NCBI GenBank assembly: GCA_951804985.1
Contig: OX638132.1
Coordinates: 88,044,696-88,108,695 of the forward strand
Reading direction: 5' to 3'
DNA length: 64,000 nucleotides
From: Dryomyza anilis
Taxonomy: Eukaryota; Arthropoda; Insecta; Diptera; Dryomyzidae
The notes under the pieces are model-generated. The model saw only the letters and a list, made by a program, of their open reading frames with translations, did not search any database and had not been told where the DNA came from. Numbering within the stretch: position 1 is the stretch's first letter; each line of letters starts with the position of its first letter. This document shows positions 34,365 through 45,420 of this stretch, in pieces. Made by a program: the position numbers and the translations under genes.

Positions 34365-34727
34365 TAATGTCGAAATTAAATTCATTTTTGAATCATAAAA
34401 GAATAAGGAAAAAAATTTGATGTGAATATTATGAATATTAATTATTTTGAAGGATCTATTCCATAGACTGGTTCAAGACTTAACTTTTCCATTCGATTAA
34501 CAGAATAACATTGCCACAAATAACAATGCCTTCTAATTGATTTTTGAGCAATTTTTCAAAACAGCTCCATATCGAACTTGTTGAAAAATGTTGGGGAAGA
34601 GTGGGAAACTTCAAAATGCTTACCAAAATACTATTCTAGTCTTTCTTTCACTTTTTCTTTTTCATGTTTTGTTTTGTTTTCATAACAAAGTTAAATATAT
34701 TAAGATTCAACCAGTAAATGGTTAGGT
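34365..34727. other. AT-rich spacer, nothing recognised
   Basis: A GGGGAAGAGTGGGAAAC word near 34595 recalls the ends of the element at 40334. No gene. Confidence 0.4.
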
Positions 34728-35025
34728 AGCAGCGGTAGCTCTGTGGTTAGTGCGTTGGACTGTGAGCCGAAAGTTCCCCGGTTCAAACCTGGACTGGGGC
34801 TAACAACATCTTTTCATAGAAACATTTTTCTAAACCGCGCTACCTCTCGTCAGTAAATGGCAAACCTACGAGAGTAAAACATTGCCTATGAAAAGCTCTC
34901 ACCCGCCGTTCGGATTCGGCAATAAACTGTAGGTCCCACCACTTTGAGTACAAATATAACACGCACAGCTCAAAATGGAGAGAGCTCGGCCGAAGTTCTA
35001 TACAGGACTGTAGCGCCATTATTAT
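34728..35025 (+). mobile_element. tRNA-derived SINE, copy 6, full length
   Basis: The A box is changed by one base (TAGCTCTGTGG) and the B box is GGTTCAAACCT. The body is complete, but the tail is short (GCGCCATTATTAT) and lacks the usual AAACT. Somewhat more diverged than copies 4 and 5. Confidence 0.92.
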
Positions 35026-35079
35026 ATTTTACAAGTCGGTTGGCAAAAAAGCATTATTTTGATATATTTGGGCAATAAA

Positions 35080-35618
35080 GTCAATATATATTTGACCAAG
35101 AAAATTCACATAAGACCGTATAAAGTAAAATTCCTTTGTAGATGTAAATTTTATATGAGGTTTTATGTGAACATCAGTGGTTGGTTCTCAGGTCACAAAA
35201 AATAACAATTTTCTTCTTTAGACAGCTTAGATATATAAGGGCGAGTTTACACGATAGAGAAAATAGCTAGAGTAGAGCAAAATAGAGCAAAAAATTTCAT
35301 AGAGTTGTGTAAACACTACATAGAGTTCCTCGGAATGGAGCTCTACGGTAGATTTTTTTCTCTATCTCTAGCTAATTTCTCTATCGTGTATTCGAGCCTT
35401 AATAGTAAAGTTTCATTGATCTAGCTATTCTACTTTTTCTGTAATCGTGATTTCAACAGACAGACCGACAGACGATCTTGATCAGCAGTCATGCTGATGC
35501 AGGAGGTCATGCTGATCAAGAATATTTATACTTTTCCATACCGGAAATGCCTCCTTCTGGGTGTTACAAACGGCGTACCAAACTGAATATACCCTTTCAC
35601 TCTTAGCGTAGGGTATAA
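35080..35618 (-). mobile_element. Family A repeat, 3'-truncated copy with a nested MITE
   Basis: Minus-strand copy from the TATACCCTACGC terminus through a short GTCT run to the GTCAATATATATTTGACC block, where it ends. A short inverted duplication of TGATCAGCA...TGCTGATCA lies near 35480-35518. A MITE splits it at 35238-35402. Confidence 0.82.
35238..35402. mobile_element. Nested MITE, TAA-flanked, GAGTTTACACGATAG ends
   Basis: The ends GGGCGAGTTTACACGATAG and (minus strand) AGGCTCGAATACACGATAG form TIRs, with further inverted match inward (AGAGAAA...TAGCTAGAG). TAA lies on both sides, a 3-bp duplication in the style of PIF/Harbinger MITEs. It is clearly an insertion, because other family A copies are uninterrupted here. 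Confidence 0.8.
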
Positions 35619-37003
35619 AAATCGAAAGGGAAATGGCAGCAGAAGGGTAATGCAAGAAATAAATAAGCATCTCAGTAGTTTTGTTAAGAAAATGTGGTAA
35701 AAAAATTGTGCATTTACTCCTAGTCAGATGATTCTAAGTGATAATGGACACAGGTACTGGTCGTCAAGTTCGCATATTTCAAGTACACAGACAGCTATTT
35801 AAGATCACTAAATTGTTGAAATTTAATTTATGGAAATTTTACAAAATTTTTATGCTCCTGATGAAGTTGAAGTATATTTATTTGCTTCCGTTAAAAATTC
35901 GTTTCTCGGCTTTCTTCTGCAATGCAGATCTTTTTCAGAACAAAATTTAGCTTTTTATTGGTTTATAGTCACGAATGAAGTTTTTTTGCTTGGTGAAACC
36001 AATTAAATAATTCACATAAGACAATATTTTCACAAAAATTACAATTACGTTTGACACACACAGAAAACTGATTTGTTGCGGCAACCAACCAAATTGCCCT
36101 ACCGAATTATTCGGTTGCCGTAATTTGCTGACTAGGAGGTTGTACCAACCACCTAGTCAACAAGAACGAGGTTGTGCTAACCGCCTAGACAGCAAGCATT
36201 TTTACTTAGTTAATGAATTTCCTATTGTTTCCGACTTGTGAAAATTTTTGACATTTCTTTATTTCTGTATTTATCCTTTTTTGGGTTTTTGTGTTTTCTG
36301 TCTTTATAGTTAGCAAGAAACTGGCAACCGAACTGCTGATAGACATGAGTTTGCCGTTTGCCATTTATTTTGTTGATACAATAACGTACTCAGTTGCCAT
36401 AACAAATGCACAAACGTCAAATTTTGGCAAAATGAAAAATGCAATCATGAGGTTACGTCTACCGAACGTGCAGTTGCGCGGACTAACATTTCGCTCAGAG
36501 TAAAAAGTGGTACGTTCATTTCAATGACATGAGGTTATAACAAATGTATTTCGGTTGCAACACTGAAACGTTGGTTCAATTAACCTCATGCCAAAAGAAG
36601 ATTTTTTAGAAACTGTTTCCTACTTTTTTTTAATGTCGCAATTTCAACATAACTTAGCACCATTTAAGCAATGTTAAATTATTTGTAAAATACGTTTGTA
36701 TTTAAAAACATGTAAAATATGCGATTATTTTAAACATACCGTTTTAATTAAAAACGATATAAATTCTTACTTTTTGATAGCAAACAAAAGCACTCTAAAA
36801 AACTTTCAAAAACATTTTTTTCACTTGTTCTGGCAATGAAATTGAAAAGTATTCATTTGATTATAACCACAGATGAGAAAGTTGATGCCATATTAAGAAG
36901 CATTTGACAATGGTTTTAATTTTGCAAAGAAGTGTCCAAAAATTGGTATTTCCCACATTACCCCATTTCCCACTTTACCACAGGTTCCTCTATAATTCTT
37001 ATA
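35619..37003. other. AT-rich stretch with MITE scraps
   Basis: 36058-36195 begins CACACAGAAAACTG and has inverted GGTTG...CAACC words around CTAGGAGGTTGTACC. 36525-36610 matches 27578-27665. A frame at 36291-36503 (70 codons) shows no domain. 36950-36985 (TTTCCCACATTACCCCATTTCCCAC) matches the left end of the element at 40334. Confidence 0.45.
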
Positions 37004-37368
37004 TTCCCAATATGCCATTAGTTTTGATATCGTTACGAGATGTAGAAATCAAACTATATCGCAATTATTCTCGTAGCGATATCGAACGTCATATTGGACC
37101 ACATGGTAAGTAGATATCGATGCGTTCTATCGTTTTTCGATACGAGACATTTTTGGAAATCGGAACGATATCGAAGATAAAAAAATCAATGTTCAAGATT
37201 GCTTTGAAAAATTTTGCGATAACAATGTCGTATTTTGTCAATCAATTTGAATATACGAGAAATTTTAAAAATTAAATTCGATAAATCAACGAGATCGAAC
37301 TATTATATCGAAGTTATTTGAGGGTACTTCGAGGCATCGGAAGTCTCCGAGACATGGTAGACTGGGTT
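37004..37368 (+). mobile_element. TIR element, ATCGATATCG-rich family, copy 2
   Basis: Starts TTCCCAATATGCC and ends GGTAGACTGGGTT. It aligns with 15075-15463 over its whole length with many point changes (ATATCGTTACGAG, TAGATATCG, CAACGAGATCGAAC, CTCCGAGACATGG). Confidence 0.8.
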
Positions 37369-37648
37369 ATTATTATAATGGCATCCGATAAGTCGATAAT
37401 TAAAAATTTAAAAAGAAGAAATGAGCTATCGTTTATCAAAAATGTCTTAATCTATTTTTGGAAAAAAATTTAGTTAAACCCAGATTCGTATTCTAGAGCT
37501 GTTATCTTTACAAGATTTTGATAATTTCACAATTTTAACCAATAAATGACATGTAAAAATTAAGTCCCAAATCAAAAAATTTATAAATACCAAAAGATTG
37601 CACAAAGTCCAGAATATCGTATCAATTAACTCTAACTTGAATATTTTT

Positions 37649-38362
37649 ATAACCTACACTAAGAGTGAAAGGGTATATTCAGTTTGGTACGCCGTTTGTA
37701 ACACCCAGAAGGAAGCATCTCCGGTATGGAAAAATATATATATTCTTGATGAGCATGACCTCCTGAGTGGATTTAGCGAAGCCCGTATGTCCGTATGTCC
37801 GTCTGTCTGTCTGTCTGTCTGTTGAAATCACGATTACAGAAAAAGTTAAAGAGCTAGAGCAATGAAACTTTAAATTTAGAATACTTATATATCTAAGCTG
37901 TCTGAACAAGAAAATTGGCATGATCGGTCTATTGTGACCTGAGAACCGACCACTTATTTTCAAATACCTCATATAAAATTTACATCTACAGATCAATTTT
38001 ACTGTATACGTGGTTATGTAAATTTTTTTGGTCAAATATATATTGACATTATGCTCAAATACATGAAAATAATGTTTTCCCATGAAACTTGTGGTTTCCA
38101 AAAAAAAAAAACGAAATTCGGTACACCTACCCATTTGTAAATATGGGTATCAAATGAAAGAAAATTCTTCAGGGATGGAAAGTTTGTAGTTATTTTCAAG
38201 ATTCGTATACCCTGGTGACCTATATACAGCTTTGAATGGTAACCACACATATGTGTAGGGTATTTATAGTCGGCTTAGACCGACTATAATTTTGATAATC
38301 CTAACTATCATAATAACACCTACTTTAAAATTTCCCATGTGATCTAACCTTCCCAACTGGTT
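37649..38362 (+). mobile_element. Family A (GTCT)n repeat, full-length copy
   Basis: Complete: CCTACACTAAGAGTGAAAGG start, CTCCGGTATGGAAAAATAT, a short GTCT array (37798-37822), the TAGTCGGCTTAGACCGACTA palindrome and a CCCATGTGATCTAACCTTCC end. Confidence 0.9.
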
Positions 38363-39481
38363 TTTACGTAATATTTGGTTTTAAAGCACCTTAAAAAAAT
38401 ATTTAAAATTAAAATTTTAATATAAATTTCATTTTTATACAATAAAATAGGTACTACAATTTTTGTATGAACAAATATTTTGTTACAATTTTTGAGATAA
38501 GACATAGTCAAATTCAGCAGTTTAAAATATATTTTTAAGTCCAGCAACCTGGAAAAATTCAGTTTTGTACTTTAAAAACTCAACAATACACTGCGTATTG
38601 TATATAATGAAATTTTTTAAATAAATAACCACAAAATTAGCACATTTGAAACGGTTTTTATTGATTTTCGAGCAAATAGAAAAAATTGACCTAATATATA
38701 ACCATAAGTTATAAAATGAATACCAAAAAATAACATATTTTAGTGTAGGGTATAATTACAAATTATGACTATTCGATTAATTAAAATAATTTAAATTTAC
38801 CCAGTACAAATAGTAATAAAATAAATAATAATTTGCAAGTTTTTGTATTTAATTCTTTTTTTAAAACATCCAATTGGTATAAAAAAAACCATTACAAGAG
38901 TTCTTTGTATAGCTATGACTCACACGCCATTTGCCAATAGATGGCGCCACGTGAAAATAACATAATAAACTTAACATATGCTATACACTCTGTTAAAATC
39001 ATACTCACTGTTGGATTTGACATGTTCGCTCTTTCTCTCTCTCTCTCCCTCTTGTCCTCTTGTCGCACGTACACATTAAGGACAGTAAATTATAATCGTG
39101 CAACAGTTTTCCATGCTGCCGCCTGCACGATGTGGTGAGTAACTAAAGAAAGAGAGCACACTCGGTTTCGCTGAGCACAGCTGTTTACGTCATTGAAAAT
39201 TGTCGTGTTACGTATACGCCACGCGGAACGGTTTTATAATTCAGCAGAAATATTACGTTTAAAAAATCGCCTAGAGAAAAAAGTAAAATTTTCTGGGTGG
39301 AAATTAACACTACTGCTGTTGTTTTTATTGCTCACCAGCTATTCAAATGTGAAGAAGAGTTGAAGCAGAGTTGCGCTCACACACTGTTGCTCCATGGATT
39401 AAATTTAATTTATTCAAAATTAAGAAAGCAACTACATGGTTAAAAAGGGATTTTTTAAAATGTATTTGATACTATAATTTG
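38363..39481. other. AT-rich spacer, then a slightly GC-richer patch
   Basis: A (CT)n run lies at about 39030-39052. The patch 38925-39240 holds a CTCF-like motif and several CACG/CGTG words but no convincing frame. Confidence 0.4.
38934..38949 (+). promoter_or_regulatory. CTCF-like insulator motif
   Basis: CCAATAGATGGCGCCA, followed directly by CGTG, fits the CTCF consensus with one or two mismatches. Unlike those at 31711 and 50554, it is not in a recognised repeat. Confidence 0.4.
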
Positions 39482-39667
39482 ATACCAAATTCGAAAGGCG
39501 GGGTGAGAGCTTTTTCATGGGCAATGTTTTACTCTCGTAGGTTTGCCATTGCCAGTCGAGAGGTAGCGCGGCTTAGAAAAAGGTTTTCTCTGAAAAGAAA
39601 GGCGCAGATTTGAACCGGTGTTACGGGACCTTACCGCAGTCCAACATACTAACCACTGAGCTACCGG
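39482..39667 (-). mobile_element. SINE fragment, degenerate
   Basis: Minus-strand SINE without its (ATT)n tail. It retains GGCGGGGTGAGAGC, TCTCGTAGGTTTGCCATT, a B box remnant (plus-strand GATTTGAACCGG) and the A box (CCACTGAGCTACCGG). The highest divergence of the copies here marks it as the oldest. Confidence 0.85.
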
Positions 39668-40333
39668 AATAAGAATTAATGTCATTTAATTATGAAATTT
39701 TGATATTTTCAATTATTTGCATTTGTAGTCTTATTTAGTTTTGATTGTAAAAAATAGAATTTAACTCTTTAACCAGTAAAACCGTCTAACCCCATAAAAT
39801 TTTAAATGTTTAAGTATTTTTTTAAAACAGAAACGCGAACATTTTTTGTGATTTTTAGTTCAAATTGAACATATTTTAAAAGTAATTTTCAGAAACCCAA
39901 TCGAATTTATAATTTAATTCGGAAATGGTTATGTTATATGTTTTAATAATTAAATATAATTTTAATGTGAGAAATAAAAATTCGTGAAAAACAATGTTTT
40001 AGTGGAAGAGACCTTCTTTGGACGTACTTGAAACTGGCGGCTAAAAAAATGTAACAAATTTACCATAAAACCAAATTTCTCATAATACAAAACGTTATTT
40101 CTATCGTGATTTTTAAAGGGTTAATCATTAGTTGTTCTGTGTTATGATTAATAATAATCTATTTTCCATTTATTCATAAGATTTTTAAAAAATTGAAACT
40201 AATCATTATATTGGCATTTATTTGTACGATATATGTATTAAAATAAGTTTTAGAACTATAAAGAAAAAAATGATTATAACAGATTCACAAATTTAATTTT
40301 CTTGAGTACTGTATTATGGTCACAAAATATAGG
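39668..40333. other. AT-rich spacer, nothing recognised
   Basis: No gene or repeat match. Confidence 0.4.
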
Positions 40334-41187
40334 GAGTCTGGTGTAAAATGGGAAATGGGGTAATGTGGGAAATTGCAATTTAGACAAAAAAAAACTACTG
40401 TCATGTTATACTTAATATGACATCAATTTTTCCATCCCCGATTTTAATCAATATTCAACACTCTTATTGCTTTTCGAGAACAAGTGACAAAAAAGTAATA
40501 AACAATTTTCCTAGAGTGGTGGTGTTTACTATCAAAAAGTGTGCAATTTGGACGTTTTTAATTAAATTAGTATATTTTAAATTATCGTATATTGCATATG
40601 TTTAAAAATACAAACGGGTTTTGTAAATAATTGAACGTTGCTTGAATGGTTCTAAAACAAGTAGAAATTGCTACATTGGTTGAGGTAATGTGGGAACCAT
40701 TTTTTTGTTTTTTTGGGAAAGTACGAAATGTATTTTAAGCAATTTCAATCTAAGACGAGTAATTGCACAATTTTTTAATTTTAATATATTGTTTCTGATC
40801 TATGAATATTCATTTTTTCCTTCATATTCATATTTTTCATTACCATATTTCTTTTGTTCATTTCATTAATATTTTTCATAAATTCTGAATGTATTTATAT
40901 TGTTTATGTTATAAATAAACATGAAATAATACAAAAATAAAAAATTATTTGTCTATTTGTAAAATTTTGAACATTTCCCACTATACCCCAGGATTTTTCA
41001 GGAGTTCGTATCTCTTAAAATGAGCTGTTTTGATAAATTTCCCAAAAATCAATTAAAAGACATATAAATTGTAGAGTTAGATGACAACACACTCTCTATA
41101 ATAGACCCTTCAAAAAAATTTGAACAAAAAATGAAATGTATTTTTTTTGAAGGCAGATTAAAACGTTTCCCACTTTACCCTAGTCTA
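40334..41187. mobile_element. TIR element with GTGGGAAA-type ends
   Basis: The left end GAGTCTGGTGTAAAATGGG and the right end on the other strand, TAGACTAGGGTAAAGTGGG, pair with few mismatches. More GTGGGAA and TTCCCA words lie inside. Scraps of the same family are near 36950 and 34595. No coding. Confidence 0.7.
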
Positions 41188-41571
41188 CCATGCTAATATT
41201 TAATAATAATAATAGTTTGGCGCAACAGTCCCGTATAGAACTTCCGCCAAGCTCTCTCACCATTTGAGCTGTGCGTGTTATATTTGTACTCAAAGTGGTG
41301 GGACCTACAGTTTATTGCCGAATCTGAACGGCGGGCGAGAGCTTTTCATAGGCAATGTTTTACTCTCGTAGGTTTGCCATTTACTGCCGAGAGAGGTAGC
41401 GTCGCAATCTTTTCTATGAAAAAGATGTTGGCAGCAGTGTTCTCATTCTACTCCGATCGGGGTAGATCTACTCCATTTCATTTGTATTTTTAAAATCTAC
41501 TCCTCTAATCCGGTAGTAGCATTTTTTACTCCATTCTAATAAATTTCTACTCCCTTTTACTGAAATCTACT

Positions 41572-41886
41572 AATAATAATAATATAATAGTTTGGCGCTA
41601 CAGTCCTGTATAGAACTTCGGCCGAGCTCTCTCACCATTTTGAGCTGTGCGTGTTATATTTGTACTCAAAGTGGTGGGACCTACAGTTTATTGCCGAATC
41701 CGAACGGCGGGTGAGAGCTTTTTCATAGGCAATGTTTTACTCTCGTAGGTTTGCCATTTACTGCCGAGAGGTAGCGCGGTATAGAAAAATGTTTCTATGA
41801 AAAGATATTGTTAGCCCCAGTCCAGGCTTGAACCGGGGACCTTTCGGCTCGCAGTCCAACGCACTAACCACTGAGCTACCGCGGCT
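41572..41886 (-). mobile_element. tRNA-derived SINE, copy 9, full length, nested in the hAT
   Basis: Complete minus-strand copy with an (ATT)n tail, B box (AGGCTTGAACC on plus) and A box. CTACTA lies on both sides, a likely short target-site duplication. It is close to copies 4 and 11 in sequence and thus young. Confidence 0.94.
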
Positions 41887-41945
41887 ACTATCTCTGCAAA
41901 AATTGCTTACATTTTTTGCAATTTTTGCAGATAAATTGACAATAT

Positions 41946-42500
41946 TGTTACGAAAAGAGGTAATTTGCTCCACTGTGAAAGCCATTCAACAATAATAAAT
42001 GAGACGCAAGACAATTCAGCGCACTAAGCAATGTGTTAGAAAGAGACGGAAGATCATTCAGCGCACTATGCAATGTGCGAAAAAGAGATGGAAGATCAGC
42101 ACATTAAAACACATGAGTGCGAAGGAGATGCCAATAGCATGCGTCATTCACGAAACGAGTAGAAGGTTCTCGAAACAAGTCGAAGCAAGTCGAAGCTTGT
42201 CGAAACGTGTCGAACTGATGCCTGCAGTATATAAGGCCGTGCATCTGAGGCACTGTACTTCAGTTGTGATTTGATAGTGAACTAGTGCATCTCGTGAGCG
42301 AACATTGTAAAGATAAATTGTAGTAATACAGCAGTGGTTATAAGTGATAGTTATTAAGTTGTTATTTAAGTAAATAAAGTTAATTAATACTAGGTGAAAT
42401 AATACTAGTTAAAACCAAATATTAGTGTGTTTTAATTTTGTACACAATCCAGCGATACGAACTCATAGAACAGTTTTCCGTAGACTGAATTTTCGTAACA
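41946..42500 (+). mobile_element. Solo LTR of a Ty3/gypsy-type retrotransposon, copy 1
   Basis: 555 bp from TGTTACGAAAAGAGG to GAATTTTCGTAACA, so the TG...CA ends lie within a longer inverted TGTTACGA/TTCGTAACA. ATAT flanks both sides (42-45 and 42501-42504), a 4-bp target-site duplication. The inside has a TATA box, an initiator and AATAAA, as expected of an LTR promoter and terminator. No internal genes remain; LTR recombination explains this. A 91-codon frame in it is shared with the other LTR but is part of the U3 region and not a known protein. Confidence 0.9.
42228..42265 (+). promoter_or_regulatory. LTR core promoter: TATA box and initiator
   Basis: TATATAAG at 42228-42235 and TTCAGTT at 42259-42265 (A at 42262) are spaced as in fly core promoters (about 32-34 bp). 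Transcription from here would run rightward. The copy at 51381-51920 keeps the TATA box and an initiator with a changed last base. Confidence 0.6.
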
Positions 42501-43055
42501 ATATTATAATTTTCCTAATAATTATGATCAATTATCTGAAAAATAAATATAATATTTTTAAATGGTCTTTAAATTGTTGATGTTATAACTAAATATACGC
42601 TTGTATTACCTTTTTGAATGAAATTTTGAAAACAGCATGTATTTCATTGTGTGTTCCAGAAACACCCCACTCTAGTAAAGACTATCCTGTATACATTAGC
42701 ATTATAGAAAATACATAAAATCAGAAATGAATAAAAATTGTAAACATACACATATCTATTAATTTATCTGAAATTTAATACACTAATGAATAGTTCTACA
42801 CCCTTTTTATCAAATTCAAATTGTTGTACTCCATTTACATCAAATCTTCTCTATTTTGTAATATTTTCAATTCTACTCCCTTTTACTCATTTCTACTCCA
42901 CAAATTTCCAAAATCTACTCCATTTGCATTGGTGAAAAGTGTGAACACTGGTTGGCAGTCTCTGGGGATTGAACCGGGGACCTTTTGGCTCGTAGTCGAA
43001 TGCACCAGCGACTTTTCGCTCGTAGTCCAACGAACTAACCAGACGAGCTACCGAC

Positions 43056-43200
43056 AATACTTTGATCTTAATAAAATTTTAGGGTGGGCCATTCAATTTG
43101 TTTGTTTTTAAATCAGGGATACGGCAACACTGTATGTACCGATTTTCTTGGAATTTCGACAGTTCTTCAGTACGACATTTCTTGGCTCGAAACAATCATG
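43056..43200. other. Short spacer, nothing recognised
   Basis: Lies between the SINE and the TIR element. It may hold more of the mariner sequence interrupted by that element, but this could not be confirmed by eye. Confidence 0.35.
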
Positions 43201-43598
43201 TCCAGTCTGCCATGTCTCGGAGACCTTCGATACCTCTAAGCTTTCTCGAATAATTTCGATAAAACAGTTCGATCTCGTTGCTTTCTCGATTCTAATTTTT
43301 AAAGATTTTCGTATATTCAAATTCTTTGACAAGATACGATATTTCAATATTTATCAAATCGATATTGCAATATTTTTCGCAGCAATCTCGAACTTTGATC
43401 TTTTTTTCTTTGATATCGTTCCAATTTCGAAAAATTTCTCGTATCGAGAAAACTCCGACAGAACGTTCCGATATCTACCTACCATATAGGTCTAATTTAA
43501 CGCTCGATATCGTTACGAGAACGAGTCCGATATCGTTTGATTTCTCCATCTACTCGCAATGATCCCGTAACGATATCGATACGAATGGCATACTGGGT
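43201..43598 (-). mobile_element. TIR element, ATCGATATCG-rich family, copy 3
   Basis: Reverse-orientation copy of 15075-15463: CCAGTCTGCCATGTCTCGGAG at the left and GAATGGCATACTGGGT at the right. It abuts a mariner transposase fragment. Confidence 0.82.
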
Positions 43599-43601
43599 GT
43601 T

Positions 43602-43800
43602 TTTGCTGGACGAACGTATCGCAATATTGAAAACTTATTTTCGAAGTTAGTGTCAGTCGATTTTCGTCGAAACATCGTCATTTCAGATGAAGCGCATTAT
43701 CATATTGGGGGCTGTGTATACAAACAGAACTGCCGGATTTGGGGTTCGGAACTGTAACACGTTAAGAAACCAATCGTTACCTCTGCCAAATTTGAAAATT
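43602..43800 (+). pseudogene. Mariner-like transposase, central fragment
   Basis: The frame reads ...NIVISDEAHYHIGGCVYKQNCRIWGSE, the conserved block around the first catalytic Asp of DDE transposases of this group (SDEAH, then KQNCRIW). A TAA at 43755-43757 cuts it two codons on, where HVKKPIVT still follows in frame, as in intact proteins. Both the N-terminal DNA-binding part and the C-terminal catalytic part are missing. It is a different segment from the copy at 26724-27095, so the two do not overlap and need not be the same family. Confidence 0.8.
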
Positions 43801-44470
43801 TAATAATCAGGCTTTTTGGTGATGTCTTTTTTGTGGTGAAAATTTTAAAAAACTGGATTCACGGTGTGGCCAGCAGAGGGAGTACCATGAAAGATTTTTT
43901 TTCATTCCTAATTTGGATGCTCCAACCTTCACTATAAAATACAAAATTTTCTTAATATATTGTATAATAGAAATGTAGTCAAAATCTGCAACTGAGAATA
44001 GCTATTCTTTGTCTTGTTTACATATTATATTTGTTCCTCTGCAGTCGATATTTTAACATAACGGCAGACAAACTAACTAAGAAACAGATGGCGAGGACAG
44101 ACGGACATATCAATATAAAGCTAATATTTCAGAAAAATAAAATAACTGTTTTACGAACATGTGTTGTATAAATTTGTTTAACACATGAATAATTTTGAGT
44201 GCTATGTTTTTAATCAACAATGAATTAATTTTTACTTAATGCAAATATTTCACAGTGTACATTTGACTAATTTAAATTCTATCCGCGTGTTCGTCCTGCC
44301 ATTCGAGCAACACAATTTTTCCATGATTTTCACACAATTTTCGACGGAAAGTGCGCAATCTCGAGAAAGTCTCACAACAAATTCACCACAAACCGAACTC
44401 ACACAATTATTAGTGAGTTGAGTTTTCAGCTGCTGCCTGCCTGCCTGCTGCAAACATGCTGCTGCTGCGA
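43801..44470. other. AT-rich spacer grading into a GC-richer patch
   Basis: From 44240 the GC content rises (CTGCCTGCCTGCCTGC near 44432). No convincing frame. It may be upstream promoter sequence for the candidate exon at 45035. Confidence 0.4.
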
Positions 44471-44693
44471 CTGTAACGGGAGTTTAACAAATAAATTGTG
44501 CAATTTTGGTGTTTTTAATAGATTTTTCAATAATAATAGCATATAAATTAATCAAATTAAACAGTGAATTATAGTGAATCATAGAGAACAAGTGAAAACA
44601 AGTGGCGTAGTACGTTGAACATTTGCAATTTGCATTTTAAAATCAGCCTATTTTCTGACATCTATCTGACAGCTATGCGGACAACGCCAACAT

Positions 44694-44760
44694 AGCGAGA
44701 GAGAGAGAGCAAACGAGTGAAAGGCAGAGAGTGAGAGCAAGAGAATCACTCTTTATTTTT
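44694..44760 (+). promoter_or_regulatory. GAGA-rich promoter-proximal element (candidate)
   Basis: AGCGAGAGAGAGAGAGC and further GAGAG words within 60 bp match the binding motif of the fly GAGA factor. They lie about 300 bp upstream of an initiator-like TCAGTT. Confidence 0.35.
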
Positions 44761-45034
44761 GTTGGTTGATGATTTGTTAGTAAGCGTTAATGAACGTGCG
44801 ATAAAGCAGTGGAGCAGCGCGTCATGTGCTCGTCTAAAATATATAATTAATGAATTAATTAAACAATAGATATATTAAGAAAAATATCTACAAATGATAA
44901 GTTTATTATGTAAAAGTATAAAGAGGAATTGAATAAAATTAAAAGTGCTCCTAGTGACGTCTTTAGTAAAACAGCTGCGATAACAGCTTTGATAAATTTT
45001 AAACCATATGCAAAGGTTCAACGTCGCACGGTTC

Positions 45035-45417
45035 AGTTTAGTTTATGCATGTGTGTGATTTTAAAAACAGTCAAACATTTTCCCAAAACTTAATTTATAA
45101 ATACTCTATACAAAGCAGAAACGTCATTAATGTGAGTGTAGTGTGCGTGTTCAAAAGTAGCGCCACGCCATTTCAAGGGTTTTTTCGCACAAACAAAAAA
45201 AAAACACAACTAAATGAGCATTTGCCACCGTAAACCCCACCGTATTCGTACCCCTCAGCTATATTAAATGTACCTTGACTAATGCAAAAATAAGCAAATT
45301 ATAACTGAGAACGCTCGAAAAACGCATAGTAGAAAAATACCCCACAAATAATGTGACATTTCTCCAAAGCGTCATCTCACCTCGCGGCGCCTACAATCCA
45401 ACCCACCTCCATACACA
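45035..45417 (+). other. Candidate non-coding 5' UTR exon with splice donor
   Basis: TTCAGTTTAG at 45032-45041 fits the fly initiator (A at 45035). The following 380 bp have the A- and C-rich texture of fly 5' UTRs, with several short upstream ATGs and no long frame. It ends in a strong splice donor, ATACACAG|GTAAGC at 45417/45418. No partner exon or protein is seen in the window, so the gene cannot be named. The boundaries are inferred. Confidence 0.35.
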
Positions 45418-45420
45418 GGT

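Larger units (their letters stand above)
41435..42950. mobile_element. Non-autonomous hAT element inserted in a SINE
   Basis: The ends CAGTGTTCTCA and (minus strand) CAGTGTTCACA are typical hAT termini. GTTGGCAG at 41427-41434 and 42951-42958 is an exact 8-bp target-site duplication, the hAT hallmark. Its own sequence (41435-41571 and 42501-42950 in part) is made of CTACTCC/TTTTACT words. It has since received a SINE and an LTR. No transposase. Confidence 0.93.
41203..43055 (-). mobile_element. Outer SINE (copy 8) split by a hAT insertion
   Basis: The 3' part (41203-41434: (ATT)n tail and body) and the 5' tRNA-like part (42951-43055, with plus-strand GGGATTGAACCGGGG as B box and ACGAGCTACC as A box) are halves of one minus-strand SINE. 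They are separated by the hAT element, with GTTGGCAG repeated on both sides. The 5' part also carries a short internal duplication of the CTCGTAGTC block. Confidence 0.88.

Noticed and set aside
37679..38134. 151-codon minus-strand frame, the longest outside the T/G tracts
   Set aside because: Falls inside a family A repeat; the other copies have the same reading interrupted at other places, so it is not kept as protein.
41999..42274. 91-codon basic frame, also seen in the LTR at 51652-51963
   Set aside because: Lies in the U3 part of a solo LTR; similarity between the two copies is explained by the LTR itself.
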